Source of the DNA: Paenarthrobacter sp. JL.01a | Lineage (GTDB): Bacteria > Actinomycetota > Actinomycetes > Actinomycetales > Micrococcaceae | Direction: 5' to 3' | Assembly (NCBI RefSeq): GCF_025452095.1 | Contig: NZ_CP104877.1 | Location: 2,046,001-2,110,000 of the forward strand | Length of the DNA: 64,000 nucleotides | In this document: one piece after another, positions 27,149 through 35,960 of the stretch | How the letters are laid out: each line of letters opens with the position of its first letter | How positions within the stretch are numbered: the first letter of the stretch is position 1 | Made by a program: the position numbers and the translations under genes | Notes under the pieces: generated by a model | The model's database searches: none | Seen by the model: only the letters and a program-made list of their open reading frames with translations | Told to the model about the DNA's origin: nothing

Positions 27149-28945
27149 GTGCACGTCGTTGCCACCGCCGGGCACGTCGATTCGGGCAAAAGCACCTTAG
27201 TCCGCGCCCTCACCGGCATGGAGCCGGACCGCTGGGAAGAGGAACGCCGCCGTGGCCTGACCATTGACCTGGGCTATGCGTGGACCACTTTGCCGTCCGG
27301 ACAGGATGTGGCGTTTGTGGACGTGCCGGGTCACGAACGATTCCTGGGGAACATGCTTGCCGGCATCGGGCCGGCGCCTGTGGTCTGTTTCGTCGTTGCT
27401 GCCGACGAAGGCTGGCAGGCGCAGTCAAGCGACCACCGGGACGCAGTGGCCGCCCTGGGAATCGGGTACGGGGTGGTGGTCCTCAGCCGGGCGGACAGGG
27501 CATCGGGCCCGCGGATCGCAGCCGTGCTCGCACGGACCCGGACCGAGCTGGCGGGGACCGGTTTGCAGGACGCGCCTGCAGTAGCTTTGTCCGCCGTCGA
27601 CGGGGCAGGGCTGGAGGAGCTTCGTGCCACCTTGGACGATGTCCTCGCGCAGGTTCCTGCCCCGGCCATGACCGGGCGCGTTCGGTTGTGGGTGGACCGC
27701 TCGTTCACCATTACCGGCTCGGGAACGGTGGTGACTGGAACCCTGGCGGCAGGAACACTGAGCCAGGGGGAGCGGCTTGAGCTGCTCGGCCATGATGGTT
27801 CCCGGCCTGTCAAGGTACGTGGCCTGCAGAGCCGTGACGCGGCCTGCGCCTCGGTGGAGCCTGTCAGCCGGGTGGCGTTGAACCTTCGCGACGTCGCCGC
27901 TGCGGATGTCCGGCGTGGAGACGCCCTGGTTACTCCCGGCGCGTGGCCCACCACCGCAGTTCTCGGCATCAGGCGGACCACGGGAGTGGCCTATACGGAA
28001 GTGCCGGAGCAGCTCACGGTGCATGTCGGCACTGCGTCGGTGCCCGCACGCTTGCGTCCGTTCGGTGTTGAGCATGCCCGCCTCGTCCTCGACAGGAGCC
28101 TGCCCCTGGTTCCCGGAGACCGGTTGGTACTGCGGGACCCGGGAAGCCGCTCGGTGCTGGGCGGTGCGCTCGTCCTCGACGCCGATCCGCCTGCCCTGCG
28201 GCGACGCGGCGATGTCGCCCGCTGGGCGAAACGGCTTACGGGCATGGATCCCGGCGGCGACGTACTCGGCGAGGTTTCAGCCCGCGGCGCGGTCCACGTA
28301 GATCAGTTGCTCAAGCTTGGACTCCTGGCAGGGCCCGGCCCGGACGCTCCGGCCGGCGTTAGTGTCATCGAGGATTGGTGGGTACACGTGCCGGTCCTCG
28401 AGGCATGGCAGCATCGCTTGCACACTGCAGTCCATGATCTGCAGGAACGCGATCCCTTGGCCCCCGGTCTTTCCATGGGCGCTGCACAGGACCTGCTCAA
28501 GCTGCCCGACAGAAAGCTCCTTCCGCACGTCATCCGGGGGGCCGCCTTGGAACAGGATGGCGGCCATGTTCAGCTGCCGGGCAGCCACGGCAATCTTGGC
28601 CCCATCGAGCCGTCCATTGCCACGTTGGAGGGAAGGCTGAAAACTGAGGCATTCCGGGCCCCCGAAGCCGATGAGCTGGCAGTACTGGGACTCGGTGCCC
28701 GGGAACTCGCTGCTGCCGAACGCGCGGGTCGCGTACTGCGGCTGCGCGACGGGGTGGTGCTGCTGCCAACCGCGCCGGCCCTTGCAATGCGAACCCTCGC
28801 CAGCCTTGACCAGCCATTCACCACGAGCCAAGCACGACAGGCACTTAACACAACACGCCGGGTTGCGGTTCCGTTGCTGGAATATCTCGATTCCCGTGGC
28901 TGGACCAACCGCTTGGATGCCGGCCACCGGACAGTCGTGCGTTGA
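27149..28945 (+). CDS. selB: Selenocysteine-specific elongation factor SelB
   Basis: 598 aa from GTG 27149. It carries Sec-tRNA(Sec) to the ribosome at UGA codons marked by a SECIS. GTPase motifs: AGHVDSGKST (G1), LTIDLGYAW (switch), DVPGHERFLGNM (G3), and VVLSRADRA at the N-K-x-D position, where S-R-A-D is a tolerated variant. Translation-factor beta barrels follow (RSFTITGSGTVVTGTLAAGTL) and then four winged-helix repeats to the C-terminus (TTSQARQALNTTRRVAVPLLEYLDSRGWT), the SECIS-binding part. Slightly shorter than E. coli SelB (614 aa). Last gene of the tRNA-Sec-selA-selB unit. Confidence 0.95.
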   Translation: MHVVATAGHVDSGKSTLVRALTGMEPDRWEEERRRGLTIDLGYAWTTLPSGQDVAFVDVPGHERFLGNMLAGIGPAPVVCFVVAADEGWQAQSSDHRDAVAALGIGYGVVVLSRADRASGPRIAAVLARTRTELAGTGLQDAPAVALSAVDGAGLEELRATLDDVLAQVPAPAMTGRVRLWVDRSFTITGSGTVVTGTLAAGTLSQGERLELLGHDGSRPVKVRGLQSRDAACASVEPVSRVALNLRDVAAADVRRGDALVTPGAWPTTAVLGIRRTTGVAYTEVPEQLTVHVGTASVPARLRPFGVEHARLVLDRSLPLVPGDRLVLRDPGSRSVLGGALVLDADPPALRRRGDVARWAKRLTGMDPGGDVLGEVSARGAVHVDQLLKLGLLAGPGPDAPAGVSVIEDWWVHVPVLEAWQHRLHTAVHDLQERDPLAPGLSMGAAQDLLKLPDRKLLPHVIRGAALEQDGGHVQLPGSHGNLGPIEPSIATLEGRLKTEAFRAPEADELAVLGLGARELAAAERAGRVLRLRDGVVLLPTAPALAMRTLASLDQPFTTSQARQALNTTRRVAVPLLEYLDSRGWTNRLDAGHRTVVR

Positions 28946-29080
28946 CTTCCGGACTTCGGAAAGGGTAGGACTCCGCGTCCTAGGAAGAACAGGGGCAGGA
29001 AAACCTGCTGACCATGCCCCAAGATGTGCGTATCGTCAACTCCAACAGGACCAACCTCGATGGGAGAACTGAGGAGAGCT

Positions 29081-30112
29081 ATGCAATACCGCACACTGGG
29101 CAACAGCGGCGCCGTCGTATCGAACTATGCGCTCGGAACCATGACGTTCGGGGCTGAAGCCACCGAGGAGACGTCCCGCGCGATCCTTGATGACTATGTA
29201 GCCGCGGGCGGCAACTTCATCGACACTGCGGATGTTTACAGCGCCGGCGTATCGGAGGAAATCATCGGACGCTGGCTCTCGGACCGGCCGGGTCAAAGGG
29301 ACCAGCTTGTACTGGCCACCAAGGGTCGGTTCCCCATGGGCCAGGCCCCGAACGATGTGGGCACCTCACGCCGCCACCTGACCAAGGCCCTGGACGATTC
29401 CCTGCGCCGGCTCGGAGTGGAGCAGATTGATCTCTACCAAATGCACGCCTGGGACCCCATTACGCCACTGGAGGAGACGCTCCGTTTCCTCCACGACTCC
29501 GTCAGCAGCGGCAAGATCGCCTACTACGGATTCTCGAACTTCCTGGGTTGGCAGGTGACCAAGGCAGTTTACTTGGCCAAAGCCCATGGTTGGAGTGCGC
29601 CCGTCACCCTGCAGCCGCAGTACAGCCTGCTGGTGCGTGAGATCGAGTGGGAAGTCGTCCCGGCGTCCCTGGATGCGGGCGTGGGTCTGCTGCCGTGGTC
29701 GCCCCTGGGCGGCGGCTGGCTCTCCGGCAAGTACAAGCGGGACGAACCGCCCGTTGGCGCAACCCGGCTCGGTGAGAATCCAACCCGGGGCATGGAAGCA
29801 TGGCAAGCCCGTAATGACGACCCCCGTACGTGGGACATCATTGAAACCGTGGAAAAGATTGCGGCTGACCATGGCGCGAGTGCCTCGCAGGTAGCGCTGG
29901 CATGGCTGGCGGACAGGCCGGCGGTAACATCCGTGATCCTTGGTGCCCGCAGTGTGGAGCAACTGGCGGATAACCTTGCCGCTGCGGACCTTGAACTCAG
30001 CCCTGGGGAAACTGAGCTCCTCACCCAGGTCAGCCAGCCTCGTGCAGGGGTATATCCCTACGGGCCCATGGCAATTCAACAACGCAGCCGCAAGATCGAA
30101 GGCGGCAGGTAG
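29081..30112 (+). CDS. Aldo/keto reductase (voltage-gated K channel beta/YajO-like group)
   Basis: 343 aa from ATG 29081 (ribosome site GAGGAG). TIM-barrel NADPH oxidoreductase: YRTLGNSGAVVSNYALGTMTFG at the N-terminus, the catalytic Asp/Tyr in DTADVYSAGVSEEIIG, LVLATKGRF (Lys), a QMHAWDP segment at the His position and the cofactor-binding C-terminus SVILGARSVEQLADNL. Substrate unknown; these enzymes reduce aldehydes or ketones. It stands alone after selB, ~135 bases away, and ends before a bidirectional terminator. Confidence 0.87.
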   Translation: MQYRTLGNSGAVVSNYALGTMTFGAEATEETSRAILDDYVAAGGNFIDTADVYSAGVSEEIIGRWLSDRPGQRDQLVLATKGRFPMGQAPNDVGTSRRHLTKALDDSLRRLGVEQIDLYQMHAWDPITPLEETLRFLHDSVSSGKIAYYGFSNFLGWQVTKAVYLAKAHGWSAPVTLQPQYSLLVREIEWEVVPASLDAGVGLLPWSPLGGGWLSGKYKRDEPPVGATRLGENPTRGMEAWQARNDDPRTWDIIETVEKIAADHGASASQVALAWLADRPAVTSVILGARSVEQLADNLAAADLELSPGETELLTQVSQPRAGVYPYGPMAIQQRSRKIEGGR

Positions 30113-30129
30113 TCTCACAAGCCGAATGC

Positions 30130-30160
30130 AGACGGCGCCGGCTTAAGGCCGGCGCCGTCT
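30130..30160. terminator. Bidirectional hairpin terminator between convergent genes
   Basis: A 13-bp perfect inverted repeat (30130-30142 and 30148-30160) with a 5-base loop lies between the stops of the aldo/keto reductase and the AhpD-like gene. Both strands could use it; T runs on either side are short. Confidence 0.75.
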
Positions 30161-30198
30161 GTCGTGAGGCGGTTGTTAATGCCAGCAGTATTACTGCT

Positions 30199-30801
30199 TC
30201 AGCTGGCCGCCTCCGGCTCGCCGAGGGACAGCATCAGCCGGTTCGCCCAGTTGAAGAAGGCTGCGCCATGAATCACATCCGAGATTTCCAAAGCATCCAG
30301 TCCGGCATCCTCCAGGGCCTGGAGGTGGCCGGCGTTGAGCCGCGATGGAGTGTGGGCGAGAGCGGCGGCGGCAGCAGTGATGGCGTTCCATCGCGGGCCG
30401 AGGTCCGCCGAGGTGCCGTCGTCGAGAAGGCGCTGGACGTCGTCGTGCCGTTCTGAATAGTGGGACGCGAACCGCGAGTGGACCGATGCGCAGAAAACGC
30501 AGCCGTTCTCCCGTGACGTGGCCGTCGCGGCGAGCTCGCGTTCGGCCCGGGGGAGACCTTCCTTGGTGTTGTAGAAGATGTCCTTGTCTGTCCTGGTCCT
30601 GGCGCCGAGGATGTCAGGGTCACGGGCCAGCAGTCGGAAGTAGTCGCTCGAGGCGCGCGATCGGTCAACCAAGCCCTCGTACTGCCGTTCAGTCAGTTCC
30701 TCAACGGTCGGGGCCTCAAGCCAGGGCACCCAGCCCAGCTGGTCCTGCGTGAAGGCCTCGGGGCGGTTCAGCCCAGGGTAGGTAGTAACCGAATCGCTCA
30801 T
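30199..30801 (-). CDS. AhpD-like alkylhydroperoxidase-domain protein (Avi_7169-type)
   Basis: 200 aa, all-helical carboxymuconolactone decarboxylase/AhpD fold. The redox motif C-x-x-C with downstream His is ENGCVFCASVHSRFAS, so it can form a reactive disulfide like AhpD. It contains an early TYPGLNRPEAFTQDQLGWVPWLEAP segment typical of the uncharacterised group that annotation pipelines call Avi_7169 family (from memory). It overlaps the upstream CMD-domain gene by 4 bases and is the last gene of the long minus-strand cluster. Likely role: protect against or consume peroxide or reactive sulfur made by the flavin monooxygenases (inference). Confidence 0.8.
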   Translation of the reverse strand: MSDSVTTYPGLNRPEAFTQDQLGWVPWLEAPTVEELTERQYEGLVDRSRASSDYFRLLARDPDILGARTRTDKDIFYNTKEGLPRAERELAATATSRENGCVFCASVHSRFASHYSERHDDVQRLLDDGTSADLGPRWNAITAAAAALAHTPSRLNAGHLQALEDAGLDALEISDVIHGAAFFNWANRLMLSLGEPEAAS

Positions 30802-31451
30802 GAGTAGATCCTTTCGTTCTGTGCTTCGGTGCGCTCGGCTTCTTCATCAGTCGGCTGGGCATTGAGCAGCCCCAGCCCTGTAATAATCCGGAGCTGGTAC
30901 GAAAGGAACGCGACAAGTTGGGACAGGGTCACGATTCCCGTAGTTGTCCAGCCGGCGGACAACAGGGCCTGAAGTGCTGCCGGAGAGGCCTCCCGGGGAC
31001 GGAAGACCAGCAGGTGGGCGTGCTCCAGCGCTGCCGTGAGTCGAATACCCAGTGCATCCCGCAGGTCCTGCCCGGCAACCCACTGGAGTCCGGGCTTGCT
31101 TTCGCCCTGCAGGCCCGGTTCGCGGTACGTGCCGTAAGGACCTTCGGTGTCGCCGGACTGCGCTGCGTCCCGAACAGCTGCCGTCAGGGCGGGTCCGGCA
31201 CCGGACTGTGTGAGTCCTGAGGCGTAGAAGGCAGCGGCGGCGTGGTTGTCGTGAAGAAGCGCCACGAACAGGGCGACGGCGTATCTCTCGCTTGCGCCGG
31301 CGTCGTCCAGTTGCCCGGTGTGGAACAGCGCGAGGTAGCTCGCTTGCGTGTTGTCGCGGGTGACCGGACGGCGGCGGCGCAGCTGGTCCAGCGGCGAGCC
31401 CGGGATGACTCCCAGTATGTCGTCGACGGCGTCAGTAAAGGTGGTGCTCAT
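30798..31451 (-). CDS. CMD-domain protein (Avi_7170-type), helical AhpD relative
   Basis: 217 aa. Helical CMD-like fold: RDNTQASYLALFHTGQLDDAGASERYAVALFVALLHDNHAAAAFYASGL and TTTGIVTLSQLVAFLSYQLRIITGLGLL. Unlike its partner it has no C-x-x-C, so a peroxidase role is unlikely without the downstream protein; a heteromeric complex is possible. It matches the group named CMD domain protein, Avi_7170 family by annotation pipelines (from memory), generally found with an AhpD-like protein and a luciferase-like monooxygenase as here. It overlaps genes on both sides by 4 bases. Confidence 0.75.
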   Translation of the reverse strand: MSTTFTDAVDDILGVIPGSPLDQLRRRRPVTRDNTQASYLALFHTGQLDDAGASERYAVALFVALLHDNHAAAAFYASGLTQSGAGPALTAAVRDAAQSGDTEGPYGTYREPGLQGESKPGLQWVAGQDLRDALGIRLTAALEHAHLLVFRPREASPAALQALLSAGWTTTGIVTLSQLVAFLSYQLRIITGLGLLNAQPTDEEAERTEAQNERIYS

Positions 31452-32497
31452 TTCTCTCCTTGCAGGGCGGGTACGGGAGTTGGAACAGGCTTCCAGCCGA
31501 GTCGCGGAACGACCTCTGTCGCCGCGAGCTTGATGGAACGCAGGATGTGCTCGTGCGGTGGGTCGATGGAGTGGACCTGGAAAGTCACATCGGTGGCCCG
31601 CTCCAGGACACTGTCGCGGCTAAGCGACTCGATGACGTCCTCAACCGAGCCCACATGCGAGTCCGTGGCCGCAATAAGGTCCTCCACTGTGTCACTGGCG
31701 AACACGTGACCCTGGCGCTCGAAGTGCGGGACGATCCTTCTCAGACCCGTTTCGGCGAAGCGGAGGGCAGTTGCCCGGTCATCAGCGACGAAGAGGGTCC
31801 GGGAAGCCAGGATCCGTGGTGTTGCTCCGGTAGGAAGTGCCTGGAGGTAGGCGTCGATGATGGGGTTCTGCAGGGCCTCAAGTGGAGCATCCGGTTGCGA
31901 TGAGTCGCGCGGCTGGGTACGGGAGAGCATGAGCCCATCGCCTGCACGGCCGGCGCGCTCGCCGCCGCTGGCGGAGAACGTTGCCTGCCAGAGCCGTTCC
32001 AGCAACTCCGGAGCTGCAGGATAGAGGGAATTGGCTGAAGAGCGTACCTCCTTTCCTCCCCAGGCTTCGGTCAGGATCTGGAGCTTGTCAGCGTGGAGGG
32101 AGCGGCGCTGTTCGCTGTCCAGGCCGAATGCTGCGAAGGAGGAAGCGGTACCGCCGGTCCCAACACCGACTTCGAGGCGGCCCCCGGACAGCAGGTCAAG
32201 AACCGACGTGTCTTCGGCAACGCGTACGGGATCTTCCAGTGGCAGCGTGATGATTCCGGTGCCGAGGTGGATCCGGGAAGTGCGGGCAGCGGCATAGGCG
32301 AGGAAGACCAACGGTGCAGGCAGGCCGCCCTCGGCTTCGTTGAAGTGGTGTTGCGCCACCCAGGCGGTATCGAAGCCTTCTGCCTCGGCAGTCTGTATCT
32401 GCTCAAAGGCGAGCCTGTAACGCTCGGCCGGTCCGGCGTCGTCGAGCAGTCGCGTAAAGAAGCCGATCCGCTTGGATCCTTGCAGGTGCTGGGTCAT
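31448..32497 (-). CDS. FMN-dependent luciferase-like monooxygenase (KPN_01858-type)
   Basis: 349 aa TIM-barrel luciferase-family (LLM) protein. Marks: EGFDTAWVAQHHFNEAEGGLPAPLVFLAYAAARTSRIHLGTGIITLPLEDPVRVAEDTSVLDLLSGGRLEVGVGTGG. It should use reduced FMN supplied by a separate reductase and O2 to oxidise a small substrate. It differs strongly from the larger LLM enzyme at the cluster start, so two distinct oxygenation steps are likely. Placed between the ABC ATPase and the CMD/AhpD pair, 4-base overlaps both sides. Substrate unknown. Confidence 0.83.
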   Translation of the reverse strand: MTQHLQGSKRIGFFTRLLDDAGPAERYRLAFEQIQTAEAEGFDTAWVAQHHFNEAEGGLPAPLVFLAYAAARTSRIHLGTGIITLPLEDPVRVAEDTSVLDLLSGGRLEVGVGTGGTASSFAAFGLDSEQRRSLHADKLQILTEAWGGKEVRSSANSLYPAAPELLERLWQATFSASGGERAGRAGDGLMLSRTQPRDSSQPDAPLEALQNPIIDAYLQALPTGATPRILASRTLFVADDRATALRFAETGLRRIVPHFERQGHVFASDTVEDLIAATDSHVGSVEDVIESLSRDSVLERATDVTFQVHSIDPPHEHILRSIKLAATEVVPRLGWKPVPTPVPALQGEK

Positions 32498-34152
32498 GGC
32501 CGTGCCTTTCGGTTGCCTGGGATCGCTTCTATCAATTCGCGGGTGTATGCATGCTGTGGATGGTCGAACACGTCGGTGACGGTTCCGGCCTCGACCTGCC
32601 GTCCGGCGCTCATCACTGACACGGTGTCGGCAATCTGGCGGACTACTGCCAGGTCATGGGTGATGAAGATGTACGTCAGATCCAGCTGCGCCTGGAGTTC
32701 TTCCAGGAGGGTGAGGATTTGGGACTGGACGGTGACATCGAGCGCCGAGACGGCCTCGTCCAGGATCAGGACCTCCGGGTTGAGCACAAGCGCCCTGGCA
32801 ATCGCGACGCGCTGGCGCTGGCCTCCAGAGAGTTCACGCGGGTGCTTGGGCAACAGATTGGCGGGCAAGTGCACGCGATCAAGCAGGGCGCGGACGATCC
32901 TTTCCCGCTCCGGACGCGGAACGGGATCAAAGTTCAGGAGGGGCTCCTCGATGATCCGTTCGATGCTCTGGCGCGGATCCAAAGAAGTGAAGGGGTTTTG
33001 GTAGACCAACTGGACGTGTTTGCGGAACTGCCGCAGGCCTTTGGCATCCAGGCCTGCCAACTCGATCCCGCTGATGGTGATGCTGCCTGAAGTGGGGCGC
33101 TGGAATCCTGCGAGGGCACGGGCCGTGGTGGTCTTGCCTGATCCGGACTCACCCACAATGGCGTGCGTGCTGCCGCGGGGCACCTGGAAGCTCACGTCAT
33201 CCACGGCCCGGAAGGACGGCTGGTTGCGCCCGGTTTCGAACTCCTGCACGAGGTTTGACACCGCAACAGTGACCTCGCGGCCAGGGGTAGGTACCGGGCG
33301 GGCCGCGGCCGGCGAAATGGACGGAGCATCAGCCAGCAATTGCCTCGTGTAGCTGCTGGCGGGATTGGCTAAAACCTGTGTGGTCGGGCCTTGTTCCTGG
33401 ACCCTTCCGTCTTTGAGCACCACCAGTTGCTCTGCCCGGTCAGCGGCAACTCCGAGGTCGTGGGTGACGAAAAGGACCGCCGTTCCTGTCTCGGCACGGA
33501 GTTCGTCGATCAGGTCCAGGATACGGCGCTGCACGGTGACATCGAGTGCGCTGGTGGCCTCATCGGCGATAATCAGTTGCGGTTCCAAGGCAATGGCGGC
33601 GGCAATGAGTACTCGTTGTTTCATGCCACCCGAGAGTTCGTGGGCGTACTGACCTGCCCGGCGTTCCGGCTCCGGTATGCCTACCCGCTCCAGGAGTTCC
33701 AGGACGCGCCGCCTTCGTTCGGTCTTGGGCAGCTTGGTATGAAGCCGGAGCACCTCCTCGACCTGGGCTCCCACAGTGAGCACGGGGTTCAGCGAACTCG
33801 TCGGATCCTGTGGAATCAAGGCGATCTTGGCGCCGCGGATCGATTCGAGGCGCTTTTGCGACCAACCGGCAATGTCCGTGCCGTTGAGCAGGATGCTGCC
33901 ACCGTCCACGCGTCCGTTGCCGGCCAGGAGGCCGATGACCGCCTGTGCTGTGGTGGACTTTCCGGAGCCTGATTCACCCACGAGCGCCAGGACCTCGCCG
34001 GGGGAGATCTGCAGGGAAACGTCGTGGACCACCCTGCGGTGCGTTCGGTGCTTGTCGGAGTAGGACACCGACAGGTTCCGCAGTTCCAAGACAGGCAACG
34101 GTGTGTTCTGCCCCGCTGCCGCGGCAGCCGTCTCTGTAAGGACGTCGCTCAC
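32494..34152 (-). CDS. Fused dual ATP-binding subunit of dipeptide/nickel-type ABC transporter
   Basis: 552 aa from GTG 34152, which overlaps the permease stop by 4 bases (AAAGG upstream). Two complete ABC domains in tandem: Walker A GESGSGKSTTAQ / signature LSGGMKQRV / Walker B LIIADEATSALD in the first, GESGSGKTTTAR / LSGGQRQRV / VLILDEAVSALD in the second. This corresponds to DppD and DppF joined in one chain, common for actinobacterial Opp/Dpp systems. It powers the two permeases upstream. The open frame extends further 5' but overlaps the permease and is not needed. Confidence 0.9.
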   Translation of the reverse strand: MSDVLTETAAAAAGQNTPLPVLELRNLSVSYSDKHRTHRRVVHDVSLQISPGEVLALVGESGSGKSTTAQAVIGLLAGNGRVDGGSILLNGTDIAGWSQKRLESIRGAKIALIPQDPTSSLNPVLTVGAQVEEVLRLHTKLPKTERRRRVLELLERVGIPEPERRAGQYAHELSGGMKQRVLIAAAIALEPQLIIADEATSALDVTVQRRILDLIDELRAETGTAVLFVTHDLGVAADRAEQLVVLKDGRVQEQGPTTQVLANPASSYTRQLLADAPSISPAAARPVPTPGREVTVAVSNLVQEFETGRNQPSFRAVDDVSFQVPRGSTHAIVGESGSGKTTTARALAGFQRPTSGSITISGIELAGLDAKGLRQFRKHVQLVYQNPFTSLDPRQSIERIIEEPLLNFDPVPRPERERIVRALLDRVHLPANLLPKHPRELSGGQRQRVAIARALVLNPEVLILDEAVSALDVTVQSQILTLLEELQAQLDLTYIFITHDLAVVRQIADTVSVMSAGRQVEAGTVTDVFDHPQHAYTRELIEAIPGNRKARP

Positions 34153-35018
34153 GGTTGTACCTTTCGGATCGAGTGGCTGATGCGGTTGGCTGACAGGACC
34201 ACGGCCACCACAACCAGGCCCGGGTAGGTGGTCAGCCACCAGGATGTGGCGACGTAGTTGCGGCCCTCGGCGATCAACAGCCCCCATTCAGGAGTGGGCG
34301 GCGGAGCGCCGTAGCCAAGGAAGCCAAGCGTGGAGATCGCCAGGATCGCACTGCCGAATTGCAGGGCAATGAGTGCAAGAACCGGGCCGGCCGAATTCGG
34401 CAGGATGTGGCGCCGCAATACTGAAGCGAAAGTGCCGCCGCTTCCGAAGGCCGCTTCCACGAAGTCGCTCCGGCGGACCCTCAGGACTTCGGATCGAGAC
34501 AGCCGGGCGAAGCTGGCAATGGAACCCACGCCCACGGCTATCGCGGCATTCACCGTGCCGAAACCAAGAATGATGATGATGCTCAGCGAGAGCAGGAGGC
34601 TTGGGATGGACAGCAGCACATCCACCACCCGCATCACCACGTTGTCGGTTGCTCCACCCAGGGAACCTGCGAGCAGTCCCAGGAGGGTTCCCACCACGAG
34701 CCCCACCCCGACGGCCACAAGGGCACCTGTTACTGAGTTGATGGAACCGTGGATCATCCTCGACAAGAGGTCGCGGCCCAGTTCGTCCGTGCCGAGGAGG
34801 TACTCGCTGCTTGGTGGAAGGAGTTTGTCCCGTGCTTTGCCTGACGTGGGGTTGTGGCCGGTGAAGAGTCCCGGCGCGATGGTCCACAGAGCAACGATTC
34901 CCAGGACCAGCCAAGCCAGCAAGAGCCCTGGCTGGATCCGGGGAATTGCGAAGCGGCGATCCGGGCCCTTGGGCGGGACGTCCGGTTGCGTGGCTTGGAC
35001 CACGGTTGCCTGGCTCAT
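34149..35018 (-). CDS. ABC transporter permease, DppC-type
   Basis: 289 aa. A short cytoplasmic start with one helix (LLLAWLVLGIVALWTIAPGLFTGHNP) and a DppC-type periplasmic loop (LGTDELGRDLLSRMIHGS) precede the BPD_transp_1 core with five helices. The EAA-like coupling motif is in SEVLRVRRSDFVEAAFGSGGTF. It pairs with the DppB-type gene just upstream (4-base overlap) and with the fused ATPase downstream. Family members import oligopeptides, nickel chelates, glycosides and sulfur compounds such as glutathione. Confidence 0.9.
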   Translation of the reverse strand: MSQATVVQATQPDVPPKGPDRRFAIPRIQPGLLLAWLVLGIVALWTIAPGLFTGHNPTSGKARDKLLPPSSEYLLGTDELGRDLLSRMIHGSINSVTGALVAVGVGLVVGTLLGLLAGSLGGATDNVVMRVVDVLLSIPSLLLSLSIIIILGFGTVNAAIAVGVGSIASFARLSRSEVLRVRRSDFVEAAFGSGGTFASVLRRHILPNSAGPVLALIALQFGSAILAISTLGFLGYGAPPPTPEWGLLIAEGRNYVATSWWLTTYPGLVVVAVVLSANRISHSIRKVQP

Positions 35019-35959
35019 GTGAGCGCTCCTGTCTTTTGCTTGAGCCGGGGATCCAGGACGGGGTAGAGCAGATCCACGGCAAGGTTGACCAGCACAAAGG
35101 CAGCCGCGGCAAGAACCACAACGGCCTGCAATACTGCGGCGTCCTGGTTGTTGACGGCCTGCTGGGTCAACTGTCCGACGCCGTTGCGCCCGAATACCGT
35201 CTCCGTCACTACGGCGCCGCCGATGAGTTCGCCGAGGAGAACGCCGGCGATGGTCAAGGCCGGCAACACCGCGTTTCGGGCCACGTGATGGCTGAGGACC
35301 CAGGCGTTGCTGCCGCCGCGGGAACGGGCGACGGCGACAAATGGTTGGGTGCGCACGTCATCGATGCTGCGGATCAGCACTTGGGCCAGGGGAGCGGAGA
35401 TCGGGACGGCGAGCGTCGCCACCGGAAGGATCAGCCCCAGGGCCTCGGGCGGGTTGATCACGGGAATGAGCTTGAGCCGGAAGGAGAAGACCTGGATCAG
35501 TACGATGCCAAGCCAAAACACCGGAACGGAGACCAGCAGTGACGGCAGGGACTCGATGGCGTTGCGCAGCCATGCGAAGGGAGCGAGGCTGGCGAGGAAC
35601 GCGATGGCTGTCGCCAGGATGACAGCGGCCAGGAATCCCAGCCCGGCAAGTGCCAGGGTCGACGGTACGTTGGCTGCGAGTTGGTCCACAACGGGCACCC
35701 CGGCCTGCACTGAATAGCCGAGGTTCCCCGTGAGGAAGCCGGCGAGGGAATTCAGGTATTGCAGGAACAGTGGAGTGTCTGCCCCGTACGAATTCCGGAT
35801 GTCGGCGATCTCTGCAGGGCTCAGGCCCATGTCGGGATTCTGGTACTTGATCAGGAGGGCGTCCCCGGGCAGCGCCTGCAACAGCACGAAGGCGATCGTA
35901 AACGCTGCCCAGAGGACCAGTACTGCCTGGCCGATACGGTTCAGGAGATAACGCTGCAT
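35015..35959 (-). CDS. ABC transporter permease, DppB-type
   Basis: 314 aa from ATG 35959, with AAGGG upstream. Characteristic DppB N-terminus (MQRYLLNRIGQAVLVLWAAFTIAFVLLQALPGD) and DLGYSVQAGVPVVDQL-like loop, six helices, and the EAA region RTQPFVAVARSRGGSNAWVLSHHVARNAVLP. Starts two bases beyond the stop of the substrate-binding protein and overlaps the DppC-type gene by 4 bases. Function: transmembrane path for the imported compound. Confidence 0.9.
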   Translation of the reverse strand: MQRYLLNRIGQAVLVLWAAFTIAFVLLQALPGDALLIKYQNPDMGLSPAEIADIRNSYGADTPLFLQYLNSLAGFLTGNLGYSVQAGVPVVDQLAANVPSTLALAGLGFLAAVILATAIAFLASLAPFAWLRNAIESLPSLLVSVPVFWLGIVLIQVFSFRLKLIPVINPPEALGLILPVATLAVPISAPLAQVLIRSIDDVRTQPFVAVARSRGGSNAWVLSHHVARNAVLPALTIAGVLLGELIGGAVVTETVFGRNGVGQLTQQAVNNQDAAVLQAVVVLAAAAFVLVNLAVDLLYPVLDPRLKQKTGALT

Positions 35960-35960
35960 G

